The notes under the pieces were generated by a model. The model saw nothing but the letters and a program-made list of their open reading frames with translations. It was not told the DNA's origin and searched no databases. Below, piece after piece: positions 14,401 through 23,800 of a DNA stretch of 64,000 bases. A program made the translations under genes and the position numbers. Each line of letters begins with the position of its first letter. Position 1 is the first letter of the stretch. This DNA is from Sipunculus nudus. Taxonomy: Eukaryota; Annelida; Sipuncula; Golfingiida; Sipunculidae. The stretch covers positions 1,990,501-2,054,500 of the forward strand of contig CM049315.1 in assembly GCA_026874595.1 (NCBI GenBank). Reading direction: 5' to 3'.

Positions 14401-17400
14401 AGTGGTGCTCTCTCTGTTGACATCGAGTTGGTGTGCATGGGTGCTATCTGCATGCTGGTGGTAGTGGTGCTCTCTCTGTTGACATCGAGTTGGTGTGCAC
14501 GGTTGATATCTGCATGCTGGTGGTAGTGGTGCTCTCTCTGTTGACATCGAGTGGGTGTGCATGGGTGCTATCTGCATGCTGGTGGTAGTGGTGCTCTCTC
14601 TGTTGACATCGAGTTGGTGTGCACGGTTGATATCTGCATGCTGGTGGTAGTGGTGCTCTCTCTGTTGACATCGAGTTGGTGTGCATGGGTGCTATCTGCA
14701 TGCTGGTGGTAGTGGTGCTCTCTCTGTTGACATCGAGTTGGTGTGCACGGTTGATATCTGCATGCTGGTGGTAGTAGTGCTCTCTCTGTTGACATCGAGT
14801 GGGTGTGCATGGGTGCTATCTGCATGCTGGTGGGAGTGGTGCTCTTTCCGTTGGCATCGAGAAAATGAGTGCACGGGTGCTATCTGCAAGCTGGTGGTAG
14901 TGGTGCTCTCTCCGTTGGCATATAGTGGATGTGCACGTGGGTGCTGTTGCTCTTTTGGATCCGACGACTTCATCTCCTGCTGCATGCGCTGGATTTCTTG
15001 ACTGTCTAAGCACTGAATTTATGTTGAATCTACAAAATTATTTCTCCAGCTATCTCACCTCTATCCTTTTAAAATATCTTAGAACTGGTCAAAACAAACT
15101 TTTAAAAAATCATATATGTCCCTATATAAGTTAAAGAGGAAGGTTTCGACCAAGTCATCAGTGCAGCTCGGTTTCCATCTTCACCTTTTTAGTTCTTTCT
15201 TTCCTAGACATGTTACAAATCCATTTTTTTCAGCTCGCTACCCCGACACAGACGACAAGCTGATGCAGCTGACAGAATGGCCGGTGTCTTTGGACAAACA
15301 GCGTCGTCAGCATTTCCACAGCCCAACAGCCTTCCAGCGCTACCTGAACAACCACCGAAACCGCCTAGACCTCCTGAATGCCACAGTGTTTGACGAAATC
15401 CAGTTCTACTCGGACATGATCAACGTACTGACCATGTGGCTCTACGACTCCATGGCAAAATCCAAATTTGGCTACCTGTGGACGACTTTGGTGGCTTATC
15501 AGAAGATCGTTAGCGGTAAGCAAGCACTAGGTGTTGAGCGGGCGCTCGGGACCACATATTTTGCCATTGGAGGTTTCCCAAGCCAAGACCACTATGAGAG
15601 CTACAACAGGTACTTTCATCAGTTTCAAGGGACTTTCCGGTCGGCCGCGGCATACAGCACTCTGGTTAAACCAATAGCGGAATTTGAAGCCACCCTTGAC
15701 AGAGAAACAGTGACTCAAGTTGTCAAAAAGTACAGAAGCATCTTGCGGTTTAGATCTATTAAAACGCCTTCCCAAAGCGACGCGTCCACCTGGTTTGATG
15801 CCATGACTCTTTACATAGACGCCGTCCTAGTCATACAACAAGGTGGGTTTTATCTACGCACTAATGTTTAGGTCCTGTTGGTATAAATATTTGCAGAAAA
15901 AGGTTTCAGGAACTTAAAAATTACTACGCTGTACTAAGCGCTAAACGAGTATATTTTTATTGCAAATCAATTTGTTTGTATCAAATGGCACAAGGCTGGA
16001 ATCCTCATTAGCAACTGCATTGCATCCTTTATGAGTAGACCCATACTGAATCTTTAGATCAGCTGTTTGTTCGTCCGTAGTGCCGTCCGTCCGTCAGTCC
16101 GTCTGTCTGTCCGTTCGTTAACAGGGCACGAATGTAATCATAAGGCCCTTGAAGTACACGCACTACAAATGCTGACCGGTCGGATGGATCATGTGTGGAA
16201 ACTAGAAAAAAAACAGTCCTCTATGAAGTGTTATAGTGAAGTAAAATTCAGTTAAGTCTCAGTTAAGTCATACAAAAGGTCAAGATTATTCAAGAGCGAC
16301 AACTGGTACTGATTGTCATAAAATCTGGATGCTTATTGAATTGCAGAACTTTAAACTACTTGAGTGACGACCGGTGACAACACCTGCAAATAATTCTTGG
16401 CCTTGACTTTTAATTGATCAAAGGTCATGGATAGAAAGTTATCATATATATTTATTTTTACTTTTTCTTCAAGGTCAACCATCATTTAGATTATTTTGAA
16501 CCAGTTTACTTTTGGGACAGTGTTTATTTTTTCCTAAAATTAGGTACACCAAGCGTTTCAATGTTGTTTACCATCTTTGAACGATGGTGACCTTGATTTC
16601 CAAAGTTAAATCTGCGGGAATATAGAGATTTTGCGGACCCTTAAACCTTTCGAGCATTGCATACCTTTCCCTAAAATTTGACATGCTTTTCATTTTATCC
16701 AAGTTTTGAGACAAGTCTGATATCTGCTGATTTTGACCTTGATCTTCAAGGTCCGTTGTGTGTGTACCATTATGTTTTCCTCCGTGGTGATCTTGACATT
16801 GATCTTAATGGTCAAATCTGTAATCTGTCAATATATATGCTTTAGTAGAAGGGGGCCTATTTTAAAGGGGGATGCACGATTTCAGTGGATTATACTATAA
16901 GATGGGAGCCTTTTTTAAAGGGGTATGCCCGATGTCAGTGGATGCTACGATAAGATTTGAGCCTACTTTAAAGGGTATGCCCGATGTCAGTGGATGCTAC
17001 GATAAGATTTGAGCCTACTTTAAAGGGTATGCCCGATGTCAGTGGATGCTACGATAAGATGGGGGCCTTTTTTAAAGGGGTATGCCCGATGTCAGTGGAT
17101 GCTTCGATAAGATGGGGGCCTTTTTTAAAGGAGTATGTCCGATGTCAGTGGATTCTACGATAAGATGGGGGCCTTTTTTAAAGGGGTATGCCCGGTTTCG
17201 AGGATAATACGGCATCTACGATGCCAGACATTTCAATTCCTATTTTTTCAAACATTTTTTGTATCAGTGACGGGTAGGCCAGGGCACAGCTCCTAGCTGA
17301 TAGACCAACAAAGTCCCACTTTTCATTAGAACAGGTCCTGATAAAATAAGACAGCTTCAAGTAAAAATGCTAACACACCTGTTTTGTGATTCAGAAACTC

Positions 17401-20400
17401 AGAAGTCTGACCCTTAGCAGCCATAAATTAGAAATATAAGACCTGAAAAGTCTATACTTGCAAACAAGTTGAGGTATTTTTACTCTATATGTTTAATGAC
17501 ATATACTTTCACTTTCAGCTGAGTCACTAGTCTCCGATGAAGATGCTAATTGATAATGGTCTTTGACGTTTTACACTTTTTCCGGGAAGTTTTAGTTATT
17601 TGGATTCCGTACTTGGGGAACCCCTGGGGAAGGGTAATGCAATGCTGTGGCGTTATAGTCGCCAATTTTCAACTGTATGGATTATTATTAGCAATGTTCA
17701 GTAGTACTATTATTTTCATATTGTGAAGAATTGTATTATTATTATTATTATTATTTATTTTTAATCAATTTGTACGTGAAATTTTCAGAATTGATGCAAT
17801 CGGTTCTCAGCAAACTGAAGGAAAGATCGGATCAGATCGCGGGAGATGTCGCCACCAGTTCCGTTACGCTCGCCGTCGTGATCATGCTGTGTCCCATCGT
17901 GCTTCGCGCGGTGTACAAGCTGACAAAGGACATACAGGTTTAATTCTTTTGTAGATTGTTTATATTGAGATATGACAATAGGGTTTATCTGCACGGGATT
18001 ATCGAAAAATCATCCATGCATTTTTAACTTAGCTGACTGAAATTAGGTGACTGCGACCTCAATTCTCTAAGCTATTGGGCTCGTAAGTACCCCCCCCCCG
18101 CCAAGAATAATTAAAATTTGATACATTTCCTTCAGTATCTTGATAATTGATGCATGGATTGTCATGAATCTTGCCTTGAATATTGACAATGACTAATTTT
18201 GTCAGTTCGCAAAAATCGGTGGCGCTCCCTGATTATTTTCTAATTTGTACGAATTTTCCTGTTTTTTAGACCATCAGGTGATAGCAGTTATGTTAGTTTC
18301 TCAGCTTTGTCCTGAAACCAAGTGTGTTTATTGATTATGATTGGTTTCTTGAGTTCCTGAAGTCTGGTTGCGCAACCTTTATTTTTTGTATTTTCGAAGT
18401 TTTTTTCCTTTATTTTGAGAGTACCAAATTATATAATACTATCATATAACAACTGTAGTTTCATCTGTGTCCTGAAACCCTTAGTGTTTATCAGCCCCCC
18501 CCCCCCCCCCTAAAAAAAGATGCCCTATGGAAAATCACCCTGTCTGTCTCTCTGTCCGTCAAATGCCTAGCCTAACTGAATGGGTGCTCAAAATCTTGTT
18601 TTCAGCCTATTATTCACAAAATATAGGTCACTATGACCTAATTTTAGTTTTCCAAGGTTTCATCGAAAATTCTGAAACCACCCGTATTGTTTTTCTATTT
18701 TTTAACGATTATTTTTTCATTCATTTTTAGAGTGCCAGATTATATTGATACTATTAGATTTGCAACTGTGGTTTCATCTAGTGTCCTGAATCCTCGTGTT
18801 TTATAAGGACCCCGCTTGAATAAGAGTATCTCCAAATGGGAAATCACCTTGTCGGTCTCCCTGTCCGTCAAATTTGTTTCCTGACTGAATGGGTGCCCAA
18901 AATCTTGTTTTCAGCCTATTATTCACAAAATATATAGGTCACCGTGACCTTATTTTAGTTTTCCAAGGTTTAATCGAAAATCCTGAAACCACCCGTATTG
19001 TTTTTCTATTTTTATACGAATATTTTTTCTTTCATTTTTAAAGTGCCAAATTATATTGATCCTATTAGATTTGCAAATGTGGTTTCATCGAGTGTCCTGA
19101 ATCCTTGTGTTTTATAAGGACCCCGCTTGAATAAGCGTATCTCCAAATGGGAAATCACATTGTCGGTCTCTCTGTCCGTCAAATTTGTTTCCTGATGGTA
19201 ACTCCAGTTAGGTTTGACATATCGATTTCAAACTTGAAATTTATTTGGCCAACCTCAAGTACAAGAACTCTATTGATTTTTAGGTCGTGAGATCAAATAA
19301 AAAAGATCACTGGACCGACTTATTTAGAAAGATGTTGATGCATTAAAGTCAAACCTTCCATCTAGCACATAAAGGTGAACGGCAATGAACTGCAAAGGAG
19401 GTGAACCTTGTTGAATTTTCGGGTTACAAGGTCGAAGGCCAAGGTCACAGTGGCTATCTGTCCACATATTTGTATCTGAATGATAACTCAATTTTGGATA
19501 AACATATTGGTTATTTAAACTTGACTAATCTATGGCCCACCACGAAAGTAAGCTCTTTTGATTTTGGGGTCATGCGGTCAAAGGTCAGGGTCACAGGACC
19601 CACTTCTTCCTAAAAATCGTGCATGCATTTTCAACCAATCTATTTATCCCACACCTTCCATCTTCCACATGTGGCTCATCTGAATATAGGAAAATTCTGT
19701 TTGATTTTCCATGGTCCTTTGTAGAAATAAGTATATTTTGCACTTACAAAAATTATCAAAATTCAGCTGAGCGACATGACCCATAGGTGAAGGTATGAAG
19801 CTATGGTAATAGGTTATAAGTCTTTTTTATTAAATAAACACATTTGTCCGCAGTGCAAGCAAAATTTTGGATCATGACCAAAGCTCTGGGATTTGCGACG
19901 ATATCTGGCGATTTTCTACCCTGCGAGTCCCTACGACTTTCTTAGGCAGAACTTGACTGCACTCGTTACGATATCCATAAATGCTTTAGAATAACCTGGA
20001 ATACTTAAATTAACTGTGTTTTACCGTTTAATGAAGACTATATTTATTTTATGTCACTCATTTCAAAACCATTGGTAATCGTAAAGTTCAGAAGCGGGCT
20101 TTGAAGATTTTAGTGAAACCACTCTATTTCATTTCATTAGCGGTTTACCGGCACACAGATTTTGTTTAAATCTCAGCCACCCTAAAGATGAACTTAATTT
20201 CCGGTCCCCAGACGTTCCATGGGCCAAATTGTATCCATCGTTTTGGCCATATTGCGCTGGCCATATTTTATCTAACTGAAGGGTCTATACGAATTTGTTG
20301 CCACGTTATTATGAACATATAACATAGACCACCTGTTTTCCAGGCCCTTTATGTAAAGTTTTTTTTTGTTGAGGGTAAATCTTCTACTCTTATAAAGCTC

Positions 20401-20832
20401 GACCTGTCTGTAGGCTCCATCTCAGGGTGGGTCATTCCATTTGACGGTACACTTTCTCTGGGTTGGTCATTCCATTTGACGGTACACTTTCTCTGGGTTG
20501 GTCATTCCATTTGACGGTACACTTCTTGTTGGGCATCCCGGGTCGTTTCCCGTCTGGTAATAGATGGTCTGCAGCTGTATAGACAGGGTGGTCTCTTAGT
20601 GCCTTTAAATTGCATGAGGGTGAATTAATTTCTCCCAAGACGGTTGAGAATCGTATAAAAAAATGACCTGGCGAACTGAAAAGACTTACTTATTAGATCA
20701 TATATAGGACTGTAAAAACTTACCTACCACCTGCAAGAAACATATACAAACTATAAATACACTAACATATACATTTGCACACTGGATATACAAACATTAC
20801 GTATATGACCTCTGCTTTTATATGGTCAACGG

Positions 20833-20890
<58 letters not shown>

Positions 20891-23800
20891 CCCCTGCTCC
20901 TTCAGGCATGCGCACTAAGTTTAGCGGATATGACGAAGAAGCTGAACAGAGAAAAGCGTCGGACGGAATCATTACTCTACCAGATGTTACCCAAGCCAGT
21001 GGCGGAACAACTGAAGGCGAAAAAAGATGTGAACGCGGAGTATTACAAAGAGGTAAACATTAAACCCGGCTTAGAACAGTATCAATATTTCACATAAATG
21101 TGCATCTCTGAATATTTTCACCCTTTATACTCCCCCGAGTTCAATTTTCAGCTCAAAGAGTCCGGTATGGAAGACGCCACATCTCACATTCTTCAAAATA
21201 AATGAACATGCAGATAATTCAGCAGTCCCCTTTGGTCCCATTTGAATATGAACATCTGATTTTTATGATTATATGTAGGGTTCAACAGTTGATTTTGCAT
21301 TCTAGGTGTCTATATTCTTCTCGGATGTGGTCGGCTTTTCACGGATTTGTGAAGAGTGCAAACCGATGCAGATTGTCAGCATTCTCAACACTATATATAC
21401 TCTGTTCGACGAACGGTAAATTATTCACTTTATTAAAGACTTCTTCCATCATGCAAGTTGGAGGTTTTGACTTGTAAACATAAAAACTGTATAATAATTA
21501 ACGATGGTGTTAAATCATTTTATGCAAATTCTATGTGGCTACTCCTCGGATATGCTCATTTAGTTTCGATGCGATGTCGGGAATAATGAAAGGTATGCCC
21601 TAAGATTGTCTTATACCATATTAATCCATATATCCTGAGATATTTGACATAATTTTGGAAGTTTCGTGATGGGCCGGTGCATCCAGAGGGGAACTCTGCC
21701 CATTAAAACCCCTTCTAGGACGAACCTGGCCGAAGTTGCGCGGACTAGTTTATATCTAAGACAAAGTTGTTGGGAAATTTTCACTACGCCCATTCAAATT
21801 ATTTTCATTTGACAATGCCTTTCGTCAATTACAGAAATGCATTTTAAACATATAACAGATTTAGGATTATACATATAATTAATAAATAAAACGACTCTCG
21901 TCGGGCTATATGGAAGATGCATGAAGGGAAAAACACTCATTTAATAGTAGCATGCACTAGCTAGAACTGAAAATCACTGACAAAGAGTCTGTTTCGTATT
22001 ACTGATAAAAAAGTTAGTATGCGCTTTTTCTTTTAGTGATTAGTACTTGATATGAACAAATATTTTATGAAAATATATATGAATATATATTTTTCCGAAA
22101 ATAAAATTTAATTTTCTGTATTTCATATACAGCATTTCTCATTACGACGTTTACAAGGTGGAGACGATTGGTGACTCCTACATGGTGGCGTCCGGTAAGT
22201 AGAAATAAACCGTCATTAATATACCATGTAAAGCTACGATTCCTTTCACCCGGTTGCGGTTAAGGCCGCGGTACGGTCGCGGCTGCGCATAGAGTGCAAC
22301 ATATGATATTATGGAGGACCAAATCAATTTGCGCTTTCGGTACGTATCCGACCTGTCATCCAACAAAATTTTTGACTGATCATGTAGCGACCGATCGACA
22401 AAAATTTTAAACGGTTGGGTCTGAAGAGGAATCCCGCTGAATTCTGTGCATTACATAGGGTTCCCAAGGATAACCGTGTTTATCAGTATATGCCTCGAGG
22501 AAAATAGTTCTCCGCCTGAAAACATCGATTTTAATCATAGGGAATGTGTGAAACATTTTCTTGTTATTCACTTGTGAATTGTATTTGTTTTGTTTCAAGC
22601 GGCTGGTTTCCTATTATTTGCAGTCATGTTTAATAATTTTTGGGATAACTTATGTGTTATATATATATATATATCATACCCAAATACTACACATACATGC
22701 ATGCACTTTATGCCTTGCAGCGCCTAACTCGACCGCATGCGTTACTGCGTAAAAGGAATGGTACCTTTAACAAAACTAGTATACTCCAGCTTAATTGTGG
22801 GATTTTTTTCTAAAAATAATCGTGCTTTGACTTGAAAGAATACGCCACCGGTCCGGCATGTGCAGTCAACTTTCGTCTGTTATGTTTCATTTCAAGGGTA
22901 CCCGTGCGGTATACCCTTAATTCCAACATTCAACCTTCGACATCCGGGTCTTAGTCTGAACCGACATTCAACCCTCGACATTCGGGTCTTAGTCATAACC
23001 GTCATTCTACTAGAGACATATGGGTTTTACTGTACAAAAGATGGTAACAACGGGAATGTTTTTAGTGAATCACTTAGTATTTAAAAAAGGGCTGGGAAAT
23101 ACAATTTAATATACTGAAAGAACAGTGTCAATGTACAAATTACCTGCTGAAAGAGTTTTGCTTCGATTGGACGGAATTCAGAACAAAGTTTTGTTTTGAA
23201 AAATTATGTACTTATATAAAAGCAAAATAAACCACTGTTCAATCTTAATTTTTTTTTCATTTTTTTTAATAAATGGACCGGACCGCTTGGACCGGTCCAC
23301 TATTGAAACGGACCGCCCACAGCTGGACAGGACCAGGACCAGACCACATAAGTGTCCAACCCTGACGGTCCGGTCCGATCAGCACCTAAATCCACAGTTT
23401 GGGATCACAGTCACTGCACACAGTTTTGTGGCTTCATTTAGCTGTAAAATAAAAAAGCGACCGTTTAAACAAAAACATGTATCGAATGTGATTGTATGGA
23501 ACTTTAATTTCAGGATCCCATTAATTTTGATAAATAATCATTTTATCTTTGTCAGGAGTACCAAACCGCGTGGGTCATCGTCACGTGGCTGCTGTTGCGG
23601 ACATGGCCTTGGATCTGTTGTCAAGCTGCTCCGATATCGAGATAGAGGCTCCTACTCCAAGTCGGATCAGGCTGAGGATGGGGATCCATTCTGGTGATGA
23701 TGATGATAATAATGATGGAGCTAATAATAATAATAATAATAATATGAGAATAATAAGTTTAGTAACAAGACTACTATTAATAGTTGTGGAAGAAGTAACA

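Larger units (their letters stand above)
9146..15233. other. NIT-GC intron 3 (6.1 kb)
   Basis: The gene's longest intron. It contains a possible pogo-like element (9519-10275) and the 62 bp minisatellite (10791-14949), which takes up two thirds of it. The rest is A/T-rich with no coding sign. Confidence 0.8.
17938..20905. other. NIT-GC intron 5
   Basis: Packed with old dispersed repeats. The start (18020-18130) shares AGCTATTGGGCTCGTAA with 36560-36600. The next part is a 310 bp direct duplication (18520-19190), followed by AAGGTCACAGT-type mollusc repeat (19190-19800), a 35 bp tandem repeat and a TA microsatellite at the 3' splice site. Confidence 0.7.

Noticed and set aside
15234-15871. 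Unspliced version of exon 4 ending GGFYLRTNV
   Set aside because: The last residues read through a clear donor (CAAG|GTGGGT). Splicing to 17789 restores the NIT end and the second membrane helix in phase.
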